The notes below the pieces were generated by a model, which did not search any database, had not been told where the DNA came from, and saw nothing but the letters and a program-made list of their open reading frames with translations. A stretch of 64,000 nucleotides of DNA from Clostridium sp. OF09-36 (GTDB lineage Bacteria; Bacillota; Clostridia; Lachnospirales; Lachnospiraceae), in NCBI RefSeq assembly GCF_003481985.1, contig NZ_QUMD01000001.1:186001-250000 (forward strand). The letters run 5' to 3'. Of the stretch, positions 25,603 through 34,773 are shown piece after piece (the first letter of the stretch is position 1; each line of letters begins with the position of its first letter). A program made the position numbers and the translations under genes.

Positions 25603-27309
25603 TTATTTGATCTTCAGATCGGTATCATCGAATGCATCCTGGATCGGGGCACCCGGGGATACCATCGGGTAAACCTTATCATCGCAGTTGATCTGGCACT
25701 CGATCAGTACCGGTGCATTCAATGCAATGGCCTCTTCCAGGACCGGCTTCAAATCTTCCTGTCTGGTCACGCGGTAGGCTTTTGCTCCCATGGCTTCAGC
25801 CAGCTTCACAAAATCAACTGCGTCATTTAATACGGTATGTGAATAGCGCTTTCCGTAGAACAGGTTCTGCCACTGGCGCACCATTCCAAGTACATGGTTG
25901 TTTACCACAACCTGGATGACCGGGATATTGTAGCGGGTCGCTGTAGCGATCTCATTCATGTTCATGCGGAAGCAGCCGTCTCCGGCAATGTTGAACACCG
26001 GGGTATCCGGATGTCCCATATCGCCGCAGGCCATCTTCGCTCCGATGGAAGCACCGAGGCCGTAGCCCATGGTGCCAAGACCGCCGGAAGTGAGAAAGGT
26101 TCTCGGCTTTCTGTATTTGTAGTACTGGGCAGCCCACATCTGGTGCTGGCCAACCTCGGTACAGATGATAGCATCGCCTTTGGTCAGCTCATCAATCGTC
26201 TCCATGATAAACGGGCCGGTAAGCTGGGTCTTATCGTAGCGGAGCGGGTACATGTCTTTCATCCGCTCTACGTGCTGGATCCACTCCTCATGGTTCATCG
26301 GGTCCAGACGGGCATTCAGCTTGCGCAGGACAACCTTTAAATCGCCGATGATGCTTGCGCTGGTGTGGATGTTTTTATTGATCTCAGCCGGATCGACATC
26401 GATCTGAAGGATTTTTGCGTTCTTTGCGAACTTCGAAGCATTTCCGGTCACACGGTCACTGAAGCGGGCACCTGCCACGATCAGCAGATCGCACTCGCTG
26501 ATGCCGAAGTTGGAAGTCTTGGTTCCATGCATACCTACCATGCCGGTGTAAAGCTCATCGGTTCCGTCAAATGCGCCTTTGCCCATCAGGGAATCGGCAA
26601 CTGGTGCCTGGATCTTGTGCGCCAGCACCTTTAACTCGTCGGATGCACCGGAAAGCACGGCACCGCCGCCTACGAAAATAAACGGCTTCTTGCTGTTGCG
26701 GATCATCTCCAGTGCAGTCTCGATGTCTTCCTCACGGATAGTATCGGTCTGACGCTCAATCGGTGCCGGATCCTGCGGCGTATACTCATACTCTGCCGCA
26801 GTTACATCTTTTGTGATATCGATGAGGACCGGGCCGGGTCTTCCGCTCTGCGCAATGGTAAATGCGCGGCGGACGGTATCTGCCAGCTTTGTAATATCTT
26901 TTACAATGAAATTGTATTTGGTGATCGGCATGGTCACACCGGTGATGTCGATCTCCTGGAAGCTGTCGCGGCCAAGCAGGCTCACGCCTACGTTACAGGT
27001 GATCGCTATCATCGGGATGGAATCCATAAATGCGGTCGCGATACCGGTTACCAGGTTGGTCGCACCCGGACCGGAAGTGGCCAGGCATACACCGACCTTT
27101 CCGGTGGCTCTCGCATAACCGTCTGCCGCATGGGATGCGCCCTGCTCGTGGGAGGTCAGGATGTGGGTAATCTCATCCTGATGCTTGTAAAGCGCATCGT
27201 AGATATTTAAAATGGCTCCTCCCGGATAACCGAACACGGTCTTTACACCCTGTTCTTTTAAACATTCGATTAGGATTTCTGATCCATTAAGTACTCTGGT
27301 CTCCGCCAT
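25603..27309 (-). CDS. ilvB: Acetolactate synthase, catalytic (large) subunit
   Basis: ThDP-dependent condensation of pyruvate to acetolactate, or with 2-ketobutyrate, the first common step for valine, leucine and isoleucine. 568 residues. FGYPGGAILNIYDAL and the catalytic Glu in LTSHEQGASHAADGYARA are at the N-terminus. The FAD-region RDSFQEIDITGVTMPITK follows, and GDGCFRMNMNEIATA is the ThDP-binding GDG motif. The small subunit ilvN is not adjacent. Third gene of leuB-ilvD-ilvB. Confidence 0.96.
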   Translation of the reverse strand: MAETRVLNGSEILIECLKEQGVKTVFGYPGGAILNIYDALYKHQDEITHILTSHEQGASHAADGYARATGKVGVCLATSGPGATNLVTGIATAFMDSIPMIAITCNVGVSLLGRDSFQEIDITGVTMPITKYNFIVKDITKLADTVRRAFTIAQSGRPGPVLIDITKDVTAAEYEYTPQDPAPIERQTDTIREEDIETALEMIRNSKKPFIFVGGGAVLSGASDELKVLAHKIQAPVADSLMGKGAFDGTDELYTGMVGMHGTKTSNFGISECDLLIVAGARFSDRVTGNASKFAKNAKILQIDVDPAEINKNIHTSASIIGDLKVVLRKLNARLDPMNHEEWIQHVERMKDMYPLRYDKTQLTGPFIMETIDELTKGDAIICTEVGQHQMWAAQYYKYRKPRTFLTSGGLGTMGYGLGASIGAKMACGDMGHPDTPVFNIAGDGCFRMNMNEIATATRYNIPVIQVVVNNHVLGMVRQWQNLFYGKRYSHTVLNDAVDFVKLAEAMGAKAYRVTRQEDLKPVLEEAIALNAPVLIECQINCDDKVYPMVSPGAPIQDAFDDTDLKIK

Positions 27310-27351
27310 GTGAAAACACTCCTTATCTATCTCTGGTACGGGTTACATGAA

Positions 27352-29013
27352 TTAGTTTCCTTTTAAGATAGCGCCCTTGTCTGCGCTGGTTACCAATGCT
27401 GCGTAACGCTTTAAGTAACCGGTCACCTCTTTGGTCTTCGGAGTCCAGTTTGCACGGCGTCTTGCCAGTTCTTCATCGGAAACCTTCATGTTGATGGTGT
27501 TGGCATTGATATCGATGGAAATGATATCGCCCTCTTCTACCAATCCGATCGGGCCGCCTGCTGCTGCCTCCGGGCTTACATGTCCGATGGAAGCGCCACG
27601 GGAAGCTCCACTAAAACGTCCGTCGGTGATCAGGGCTACGGTAGAGCCAAGGCCCATACCAACGATAGCGGAGGTCGGGTTTAACATCTCTCTCATGCCC
27701 GGGCCGCCCTTCGGTCCCTCATAACGAATGACTACAACATCGCCTGCTACGATCTTGCCGCCCTTGATGGCTGCGATCGCCTCATCCTCGCTGTCGAAGA
27801 CGCGGGCCGGTCCCTCATGCACCAGCATCTCCGGTGCAACTGCGGAACGTTTTACCACGCAGGAATCCGGTGCCAGGTTACCGCGGAGCACTGCGATACC
27901 GCCGGTCTTGGAATATGGGTTGTCAACCGGACGGATGATCTCCGGATTCTTGTTGACACAGTCTTTGATGTTCTCGCCGACGGTCTTACCGGTTACGGTC
28001 ATGCAGTCCAGATTTAAGAGACCTAACTTACTGATCTCGTTCATCACTGCGTAGATACCGCCTGCCTCGTTTAAATCTTCCATGTAAGTATGTCCGGCCG
28101 GTGCTAAGTGGCACAGGTTCGGAGTCTTCGCGCTGATCTCATTTGCGATGTCTACGTTTAACTCAACGCCTGCCTCATGCGCGATCGCCGGCAGATGCAG
28201 CATACTGTTGGTGCTGCATCCAAGAGCCATATCCATGGTCAGGGCATTGCGGAATGCAGCCTCAGTCATGATATCTCTCGGACGGATGTTCTTCTTTAAC
28301 ATATCCATAACGGCCATACCTGCATGCTTTGCAAGAACCAGACGCTCGGAATAAACAGCCGGAATGGTACCGTTGCCCTTTAAGCCCATACCAAGAACCT
28401 CGGTCAGGCAGTTCATACTGTTTGCGGTATACATACCGGAGCAGGAGCCACAGGTCGGACAAACCTTACACTCGAACTCTTTCACATCTTCCTCAGTCAT
28501 AAGGCCTGCTGCATAGGAGCCTACTGCCTCAAACATACTGGAAAGGCTGCGCTTCTCACCTTTTACGTGACCGGCTAACATCGGGCCGCCGCTGACGAAC
28601 ACGGTAGGGATGTTTAAGCGGGCTGCTGCCATTAAAAGTCCCGGAACGTTCTTGTCACAGTTCGGAACCATGACCAGTGCGTCAAACTGATGTGCCATAG
28701 CCATGCACTCGGTAGAGTCAGCGATCAGGTCACGGGTTACCAGAGAATACTTCATTCCCACATGGCCCATGGCGATACCGTCGCACACTGCAATGGCCGG
28801 GAACACGATCGGGGTACCGCCTGCCATGGCAACGCCCTGCTTTACTGCGTCCACGATCTTGTCCAGGTTCATATGTCCCGGAACGATCTCATTGTAGGAG
28901 CTTACAATACCGACTAACGGGCGCTCCATCTCTTCATCGGTCAATCCCAGTGCACGGAACAGGGAGCGGGCCGGTGCCTGCTGCATTCCTGCTTTTGCAT
29001 TATCACTTCTCAT
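27352..29013 (-). CDS. ilvD: Dihydroxy-acid dehydratase
   Basis: Dehydrates dihydroxyisovalerate and dihydroxymethylvalerate to the keto acids of valine and isoleucine. It binds an iron-sulfur cluster. 553 residues. Cluster ligands are in VPNCDKNVPG and CPTCGSCSGMYTANSMNCL. GRFSGASRGASIGHVSPEAA is a C-terminal family signature. The start is the ATG at 29013, 9-10 bases after AGGAGG; a longer reading begins earlier without a site. Second gene of the operon, 42 bases before ilvB. Confidence 0.96.
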   Translation of the reverse strand: MRSDNAKAGMQQAPARSLFRALGLTDEEMERPLVGIVSSYNEIVPGHMNLDKIVDAVKQGVAMAGGTPIVFPAIAVCDGIAMGHVGMKYSLVTRDLIADSTECMAMAHQFDALVMVPNCDKNVPGLLMAAARLNIPTVFVSGGPMLAGHVKGEKRSLSSMFEAVGSYAAGLMTEEDVKEFECKVCPTCGSCSGMYTANSMNCLTEVLGMGLKGNGTIPAVYSERLVLAKHAGMAVMDMLKKNIRPRDIMTEAAFRNALTMDMALGCSTNSMLHLPAIAHEAGVELNVDIANEISAKTPNLCHLAPAGHTYMEDLNEAGGIYAVMNEISKLGLLNLDCMTVTGKTVGENIKDCVNKNPEIIRPVDNPYSKTGGIAVLRGNLAPDSCVVKRSAVAPEMLVHEGPARVFDSEDEAIAAIKGGKIVAGDVVVIRYEGPKGGPGMREMLNPTSAIVGMGLGSTVALITDGRFSGASRGASIGHVSPEAAAGGPIGLVEEGDIISIDINANTINMKVSDEELARRRANWTPKTKEVTGYLKRYAALVTSADKGAILKGN

Positions 29014-29095
29014 ATTCTGACTCCTCCTCATGTGAATGCCGGTATCCGCATACGCGGACACCAGCCTGTCAATTCTATACTGTTTATTCTGAAAA

Positions 29096-30181
29096 TTAAT
29101 GGATGCGTGCTGCGATCAGATCGCCCATCTGGGTGGTTCCGACTTTCTTGCAGCCTTCGCTGTAAATATCTCCGGTGCGGTAACCGTCGGTCAGTACCTG
29201 CTGCACAGCTGCCTCGATCGCATCGGCTTCTTTATCCATATCGAAAGAATAACGAAGCATCATCGCTGCGGAAAGAATGGTTGCGATCGGGTTTGCCAGG
29301 TCTTTGCCTGCGATATCCGGTGCGGAACCGTGGCTCGGCTCATACATACCGAACTTGGTCTCGTTTAGGCTTGCAGAAGACAGCATACCGATGGAACCGG
29401 TGATCATGCTGGCCTCATCCGAAAGGATGTCACCAAACATATTCTCCGTCAGGACCACATCGAACTGAGCCGGGTTCATAACAAGCTGCATAGCACAGTT
29501 ATCGACCAGCATATGCTCCAGCTTTACTTCCGGGTAATCCTTGGCAACTTCCTCGACTACCTTTCTCCAGAGTCTGGAAGAATCCAGCACGTTTGCCTTA
29601 TCCACGCTGATGACGTGTTTTCTTCTCTTCATGGCGATGTCAAATGCCTTGATGGCAATCCGGCGGATCTCGTTTTCGTTGTAGGTCAGGGTATCGGTTG
29701 CCTGCATCACACCGTTTACTTCCTCAGTATGACGCTCACCGAAATACAGACCACCGGTCAGTTCACGGACGATGATCATGTCAAAACCGTCGCCGATGTT
29801 CTCTTTCTTTAACGGGCATGCATCTGCCAGCTCATTGTAAAGGTAAGCCGGACGCAGATTCGCAAATAAATTAAGACCTTTGCGGATTGCCAGCAGCCCC
29901 GCCTCAGGTCTTAAGTTCGGTGCCACGTCGTACCATTTTGAATTTCCTACATTGCCGCCCACAGCGCCAAGTAAAACTGCATCGCTCTTCTTTGCGGTCT
30001 CCAGTGCCTCATCGGTTAACGGAACTCCGTATTCGTCGATGGAGCAGCCGCCCATCAGGATTTTTGTGTACTGGAAAGTATGTCCGTATACCTCTCCTAC
30101 TTTATCAAGGACTTTGCACGCCTCGCGCACAATCTCCGGTCCGATTCCATCTCCAGGGATCGTTACGATATTACAATTCAT
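29096..30181 (-). CDS. leuB: 3-isopropylmalate dehydrogenase
   Basis: Oxidative decarboxylation step of leucine synthesis, NAD-dependent, Mg/Mn. 361 residues, standard length. IPGDGIGPEIVREA at the N-terminus, FANLRPAYLY and VRELTGGLYFGERH for substrate binding, and NMFGDILSDEAS plus GSAPDIAGKDLANPIATILS for metal and NAD. First gene of leuB-ilvD-ilvB; leuA and leuCD are elsewhere. Confidence 0.96.
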   Translation of the reverse strand: MNCNIVTIPGDGIGPEIVREACKVLDKVGEVYGHTFQYTKILMGGCSIDEYGVPLTDEALETAKKSDAVLLGAVGGNVGNSKWYDVAPNLRPEAGLLAIRKGLNLFANLRPAYLYNELADACPLKKENIGDGFDMIIVRELTGGLYFGERHTEEVNGVMQATDTLTYNENEIRRIAIKAFDIAMKRRKHVISVDKANVLDSSRLWRKVVEEVAKDYPEVKLEHMLVDNCAMQLVMNPAQFDVVLTENMFGDILSDEASMITGSIGMLSSASLNETKFGMYEPSHGSAPDIAGKDLANPIATILSAAMMLRYSFDMDKEADAIEAAVQQVLTDGYRTGDIYSEGCKKVGTTQMGDLIAARIH

Positions 30182-30303
30182 GATGTCTTACCTCTTTCTG
30201 ATCCATTCCCTTTTTCTTGATCGGTGGTATTTTCGTTCCTGTTCAAAGCTTTTCATTTCTCAGGCAATGATTCTATAGAACAAAAAGGAACGTATTTCTT
30301 CCC

Positions 30304-30332
30304 ATATTAACGCATTTATTGTCATTTTTCAA
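30304..30332 (-). promoter_or_regulatory. Promoter of leuB-ilvD-ilvB
   Basis: Minus strand TTGAAA (30332-30327), 17-base spacer, TAATAT (30309-30304), giving a leader of about 115 bases. The leader contains an inverted repeat (CGTTCCT with AGGAACG) but no T-box motif and no attenuator-type leader peptide. The rest of 30182-30544 holds only the terminator at 30411. Confidence 0.62.
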
Positions 30333-30410
30333 CTGATACACTGGAATTTATACAGAAAAATCCATACGAGATAGGAATTGTCTTCATAACTTGCAGTTAT
30401 CAGAAAGGTA

Positions 30411-30446
30411 AAAAATATCGCCGGAAGGCATATCCCCTCCGGCGAT
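30411..30446 (-). terminator. Terminator of the wall-binding protein operon
   Basis: ATCGCCGGA pairs with TCCGGCGAT around a 12-base loop, with a T-run on the minus strand. Confidence 0.82.
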
Positions 30447-30544
30447 TCCAGTACTTTTTCAGATATTTCCGACTGCCAAACATGGCAAAACATGTTTTGT
30501 GGATTTTGCATCCCCGCAGTCATTGCCATCTGTCCCTCATTCGG

Positions 30545-30937
30545 TCATTTGCGGCTGTCCCAGGCTCCGTCCTTGCCAACATAATAGCTTCCAATGGTCT
30601 CATCCGTTGCCATGGCATGGTCTTCCCGGAAGTAATACCACTTGTCATCAATCTCTTTCCAGCCGGTTACGGCGGCACCGCTGGCATCCAGATAGTACCA
30701 GATATGATCCTGTTCATGCCACTTGGAGGTAGCCATGGTGCCATCTTCCTCGATCCAGAAGAGCACATCGCCATTCTTGATCCAGGTGTTTTTTGCCATC
30801 TTCCCGTTGGAATAGTAATAATTCCATACACTTCCGCTGCGTTTCCAGCCGTTCTCCGCAAAGCTGCAGAATGCAGAAGACAATGCCAGCACTGCTGCCA
30901 TGCAAAGCACTGCTGCTTTTTTCATAAACGTTGTCAT
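30545..30937 (-). CDS. Small secreted cell-wall-binding repeat protein
   Basis: 130 residues. Signal peptide (about 1-28, ending SAFCSFAEN). Then the whole chain is three to four aromatic-rich wall-binding repeats (GWKRSGSVWNYYYSNGKMAK, HIWYYLDASGAAVTGWKEI, KWYYFREDHAMATDE). No catalytic domain, so a structural or adhesion role is likely. It starts 21 bases after its larger neighbour, so they form an operon. An internal ATG at 30925 is an alternative start. Confidence 0.8.
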   Translation of the reverse strand: MTTFMKKAAVLCMAAVLALSSAFCSFAENGWKRSGSVWNYYYSNGKMAKNTWIKNGDVLFWIEEDGTMATSKWHEQDHIWYYLDASGAAVTGWKEIDDKWYYFREDHAMATDETIGSYYVGKDGAWDSRK

Positions 30938-30958
30938 CGTCCTGCATCCATCCTTTCC

Positions 30959-31548
30959 TTAGCGGTCGCGCTTGCCATCCGCACCAACGTGTCCGCCGCC
31001 CGGAATGTTCACGTCCGTTGCCATGGTACCGCTCTTTAAGAAGTAATACTCTGCATCGTCGATGGTCTTCCAGCCATTCTTGACTGCTTGCCATCCTCAC
31101 CCATGTAGTACCACTTGCCTTCCTCGTTCTGATACCAGCCATTGGTCAGCATTTTTCCATCGGCATCGAGGTAATACATATCCTTGTTCTCGGTGTAAAC
31201 CTGGTCTTTCATGATCATGCCCTTGTTATCTACCCGGTACCAGGTGTCGCCGTCCGCTACCCAGCATCCGGTTGCCATAACACCATTGCCCTGTACCCAG
31301 TAGGAAGCGGCAATGCTCTTGCCCTCCTCGGTCACGAAATCCTTGCTGCCAACCTGGTAGCTCAATTCTCCGGACTCATCGTTGCTGACCAGTGTATTGA
31401 TCCAGGTATTTCTTGCCACGGTTCCGTCCTCCTGGTAATAATACCACTCACTGCCAACCTTGCCCCAGCCTGCTGCAAATGCTGCCGTGCTGGATAATGT
31501 AGCCATAGCCAGGCTCAGCGCCATAACCTTAAACATATTTTTTCTCAT
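30959..31548 (-). CDS. Secreted cell-wall-binding repeat protein, frame broken by one base
   Basis: Signal peptide (about 1-25), then repeats such as GWGKVGSEWYYYQEDGTVAR, WYRVDNKGMIMKDQVY, MYYLDADGKMLTNGWYQNEE and KWYYMGEDGKQS. One A is missing at about 31080/31081. The correct frame continues NGWKTIDDAEYYFLKSGTMA to a TAA at 30959. The restored protein has 196 residues. First gene of a two-gene operon with a paralogue. No enzyme domain. Confidence 0.82.
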
Positions 31549-31596
31549 AACGATCGATCTCCTTTTCCAGTCATAACACCCTAATTGCTATAGCTT

Positions 31597-31626
31597 ATGA
31601 TACCTTTTTCTACTGGTATTTGTCAA
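31597..31626 (-). promoter_or_regulatory. Promoter of the wall-binding protein operon
   Basis: Minus strand TTGACA (31626-31621), 18-base spacer, TATCAT (31602-31597), about 50 bases before the start. Confidence 0.75.
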
Positions 31627-31700
31627 CGCATTTGAATTGCAATAATCTGACGATTTTCTTTCAATTCGCGATATTGCAATATTGCACAGTAAACATCAAA

Positions 31701-31754
31701 GGGACGAAAGTTCCCGCAGCCGCCATGTATGGCGGCTGCGGGAACTTTCGCCCC
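31701..31754 (-). terminator. Very long stem-loop after the DUF1292 gene
   Basis: 24 bases (31701-31724) pair with 31731-31754 with one mismatch around a six-base loop. The T-run is weak. Probable terminator of the DUF1292 gene. It is the second longest stem in the window. Confidence 0.7.
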
Positions 31755-31783
31755 TCGTTTGTTATCGTGCGATATTATTATGT

Positions 31784-32113
31784 TTAGTCGAGTTCATCCT
31801 CGCCTACGATCTCGTCGAACTCCTGGTCATCCAGCAGCTCGTCGAAAGCATCTGCTACAACTTCATACTCGTCGTCATCCTCGATGTTATCCAGGCTCGG
31901 ATTACCGTCTTCATCTTCCTCATAACGGTATAAGTATACCTCGCCCTCTTCTGCCTCTGCGCCCTCGGTCGGGAGCAGTGCGATATAGTCACGGTCGCCT
32001 GCCTCAAAGATGGTGAGCACAACACACTCTACTTCGCTGCCATCATCTAAGGTGAGGGTTACAGTCATCTCCTCCTGCTCTAAATCCATCTCTTCGTTCT
32101 GGTTCTTTGCCAT
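31784..32113 (-). CDS. DUF1292 domain protein
   Basis: 109 residues, very acidic (a run of Asp and Glu near the C-terminus). The DUF1292 core is visible as VTLTLDDGSEVECVVLTIFE, YIALLP and VYLYRYEEDEDGNPSLDNIE. Cytoplasmic, function unknown. Single gene with its own promoter and terminator. Confidence 0.9.
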   Translation of the reverse strand: MAKNQNEEMDLEQEEMTVTLTLDDGSEVECVVLTIFEAGDRDYIALLPTEGAEAEEGEVYLYRYEEDEDGNPSLDNIEDDDEYEVVADAFDELLDDQEFDEIVGEDELD

Positions 32114-32158
32114 AAAAATGTACCTCGCTGATTTTTCTTGCCAATACGTTGCCAGTTC

Positions 32159-32187
32159 ATTATAGCTGACCGGAATGTTTTAGGCAA
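32159..32187 (-). promoter_or_regulatory. Promoter of the DUF1292 gene
   Basis: Minus strand TTGCCT (32187-32182), 17-base spacer, TATAAT (32164-32159), about 46 bases before the ATG. Confidence 0.75.
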
Positions 32188-32240
32188 TATGTTTTGCGGA
32201 TTCCGGTGATATTTTTTCGGCTGACTTTCGGCTGGCTGTT

Positions 32241-32777
32241 TTAAAATTCAATACCCTTCCTCGCCGGAATTCCCTTTTGGTAAGGGTGCTTTACCATGTG
32301 GATCTCCGATACATAATCCGCCTGCTCCACCATTTTCTCCGACGGGTCCCGTCCGGTCAGGGCAACCTCAAGCCCCGCTGGTTTTGTATGCAGAAATTCC
32401 AGTACAGACTGTTCCTGCACCATGCCATAATTGCAGGATGCCAGGATCTCGTCCAGGATCAGCAGGTCATAGTTTCCGCTTTCTGCTTCTTTTTCCGCTG
32501 TCTCAAAACGTTTCTGGTAATACCGGGCGGCTTCTGCCTTCTGTTCCTCGTTCATGCGGAACACAAAGCCAAAGGTACGGTCACAGTGGGTGACGGTGAT
32601 GCCTGGAATACTCCGAAGCACTTCCACTTCCCCGGAGTTTTCTGTTTTTAAGAAACGCACTACCAGGACCTTCATGCCGCGACCTGCCGCACGAACAGCC
32701 AGACCCACGGCTGCAGAGGTCTTGCCTTTGCCGTCACCGCAGTATATGTGCACAAGACCCTGTCTATTTTCCTCCAT
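32241..32777 (-). CDS. cobO: Cob(I)yrinic acid a,c-diamide adenosyltransferase
   Basis: Transfers the adenosyl group of ATP to cobalt in corrinoids (CobA/CobO/BtuR family). 178 residues. P-loop variant IYCGDGKGKTSAAVGLAVRA, and DLLILDEILASCNYGMV, and the C-terminal ALTGRDPSEKMVEQADYVSE. The start is the ATG at 32777, seven bases after GGGAGG. It overlaps the end of the helicase gene by 14 bases in another frame. No other cobalamin gene is near, so a salvage role is plausible. Confidence 0.92.
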   Translation of the reverse strand: MEENRQGLVHIYCGDGKGKTSAAVGLAVRAAGRGMKVLVVRFLKTENSGEVEVLRSIPGITVTHCDRTFGFVFRMNEEQKAEAARYYQKRFETAEKEAESGNYDLLILDEILASCNYGMVQEQSVLEFLHTKPAGLEVALTGRDPSEKMVEQADYVSEIHMVKHPYQKGIPARKGIEF

Positions 32778-34692
32778 TACTGTACCTCCCTGCCATTCCT
32801 TTTGGCGCTGGCCCAGGTTTAAATTCCCCAGGTGCTGTGTTTTCCGGATACAGATACTCATCAATGAACCTCGACCGTTCCTGCGGTTTTCCGTACCGTT
32901 CTTTTGTGTAATACACATGGAGCCGGTCTTTGGCGCGGGTCATGGCTACGTAAAACATGCGCCGTTCTTCTTCGAGATCCGCGTCCAGGACAGCTTTGTG
33001 GTGCGGGGTTACCCGCTCGTTTGCATCCATGATATAGACAATCGGAAACTCCAGCCCTTTTGAGCTGTGCATGGTCATAAGAGCCACGCAGTCCTGATCC
33101 CGTGCTTCCTGGTTCTGCGCCTGCTGCTTGAGCTGTTCGCCGTATTCTTCCATATGAAGGAGCCAGGCATCCATAGTCTTATACCCGGATGCACTCTCCT
33201 GGATCTGGTCTGCCAGTTCCAGGAGTTCCTCCGGCTTCATGCGGCGGTACTCTGCATAATCCTTCAGATATTCGTCGTAGCCAATGGCTTTGCGGATATA
33301 ATTGACTGCAGCCACCGGTGCCAGTTTTTTTAGTATCTTTAAGTCATATTCCAGATCTTCGATGCGCTCCACCATCCAGTCCTTCGACCGGTACCAGGAT
33401 TTGACCTGATTCCAGGAAACGATCTGCCCATCCAGCGCTTCCCGGCTGATGTAGCGCTTCGGCCGGTTGATGATGCGCAGGGCATCGGCACGCTTTGCCT
33501 GGTGTTTTTCCGCCAGCGGGTCTGCCGCGATGCGGATGTAGGTCAGAAGGTCCTGGGTGATCCAGTGCTCATAAATGTTTGGCAGTGCATCCCGCATCTG
33601 GAATGGAATGTTGTATTCCATCAACCGTTCCATGAGGAGTCTCGGCTCCATGCTGGTGCGGTAGAGCACGGCAATATCCGACAGGCGGTAGCCCATCTGC
33701 ACATAATCCTGGATTTCTTTTATGATCGTCCTGGTCTCGGTCGGGGCATCCGCGAATCCGACCGTCGTGACTGGTCTTCCAGCTCCCCTTGCTGCGCGGA
33801 TTTCTTTCTCGAAACGGGTTTTATTGTGGCGGATCAGACGGCCGGCGTAATCCACAATATTGGAAGTAGAGCGGTAGTTTATCCCCAAAAGAACGCGTTT
33901 TGCCTGGGGATAGTCCTTCTCAAACCCGAGCATGATCTCCGGCTTCGCACCGCGGAAGCGGTAAATGGACTGGTCATCATCACCCACGATAAACAGGTTA
34001 TTCTGCGGTGCTGCCAGCATCCGGACAATCTCATACTGCACCCGGTTGATGTCCTGGAACTCATCGATCAGGATATACTGGTACTTTCTCTGCCATGCCT
34101 CCAGAATGTCTTTTCTCTGGGTAAACAGCTCATAGCAGAGCACCAGCATATCATCAAAATCCAGAAGGCTTTTCTCGACCATGGCTTTTTCATAGCCCTG
34201 GTACAGCTTCTTGAACATTTCTTCTGAACAGTTTTTGGAATAATAATAGTCCAGATTCATCATCTCGCCTTTTACCAGGCTGATCTCCGAAAGAATCTGG
34301 GAAATGAACTCTGCCTCGTCCTCGACATCCATCTGGTAGCGGTCTACCAGCTCCCGGATGATGGCGGTGCGCTGTTCGTCCCGCGCGATATTGGAGGCAT
34401 CGTAGCGGTACACACGCTTTAAGATCGCAAAAAATACTGCGTGAAACGTACCGAAGCTGACGGGGAGTCTGCGTCCCTCCGTCAGCTTCTCAAATCGCTG
34501 CCGCATTTCCTGTGCAGCGGCCTTTGTAAAGGTAATGACCAGGATGCTTCCCGGCTCCACGCTGCACTCTTCCACCAGATATTTCACCCGGTGGGTAATG
34601 ACCGTGGTTTTGCCGGATCCCGGTCCTGCAAGCACCATCATCGGACCCTGCCGGTGATGGATGGCCTGCAGCTGTGATTCATGAAACGCCAT
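32764..34692 (-). CDS. UvrD/PcrA-like superfamily 1 DNA helicase
   Basis: 642 residues. Walker A LAGPGSGKTTVITHR, motif Ia TFTKAAAQEM, Walker B ILIDEFQDINRVQYE, motif III FIVGDDDQSIYRFRGAKPEI, motif IV NYRSTSNIV, and motifs V/VI MTMHSSKGLEFPIVYIM and RRMFYVAMTRAKDRLHV. It is shorter than PcrA (about 740), lacking the C-terminal Tudor-like extension, so it is a UvrD paralogue rather than PcrA itself. It is followed by an overlapping cobO, probably without functional link. Confidence 0.92.
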   Translation of the reverse strand: MAFHESQLQAIHHRQGPMMVLAGPGSGKTTVITHRVKYLVEECSVEPGSILVITFTKAAAQEMRQRFEKLTEGRRLPVSFGTFHAVFFAILKRVYRYDASNIARDEQRTAIIRELVDRYQMDVEDEAEFISQILSEISLVKGEMMNLDYYYSKNCSEEMFKKLYQGYEKAMVEKSLLDFDDMLVLCYELFTQRKDILEAWQRKYQYILIDEFQDINRVQYEIVRMLAAPQNNLFIVGDDDQSIYRFRGAKPEIMLGFEKDYPQAKRVLLGINYRSTSNIVDYAGRLIRHNKTRFEKEIRAARGAGRPVTTVGFADAPTETRTIIKEIQDYVQMGYRLSDIAVLYRTSMEPRLLMERLMEYNIPFQMRDALPNIYEHWITQDLLTYIRIAADPLAEKHQAKRADALRIINRPKRYISREALDGQIVSWNQVKSWYRSKDWMVERIEDLEYDLKILKKLAPVAAVNYIRKAIGYDEYLKDYAEYRRMKPEELLELADQIQESASGYKTMDAWLLHMEEYGEQLKQQAQNQEARDQDCVALMTMHSSKGLEFPIVYIMDANERVTPHHKAVLDADLEEERRMFYVAMTRAKDRLHVYYTKERYGKPQERSRFIDEYLYPENTAPGEFKPGPAPKGMAGRYSNGGK

Positions 34693-34773
34693 GTATGCGG
34701 TTCCTTTCTTCGTCTGGCCGTCTGAAATCTCTCTGTCACAAAAGCATCCCAGACAGGCTCCATGTGCAGCTTC

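Noticed and set aside
30182..30303. Leucine-type attenuator or T-box before leuB
   Set aside because: No T-box motif is present. A short ORF with Leu/Val/Phe codons overlaps the -10 box and would not be transcribed.
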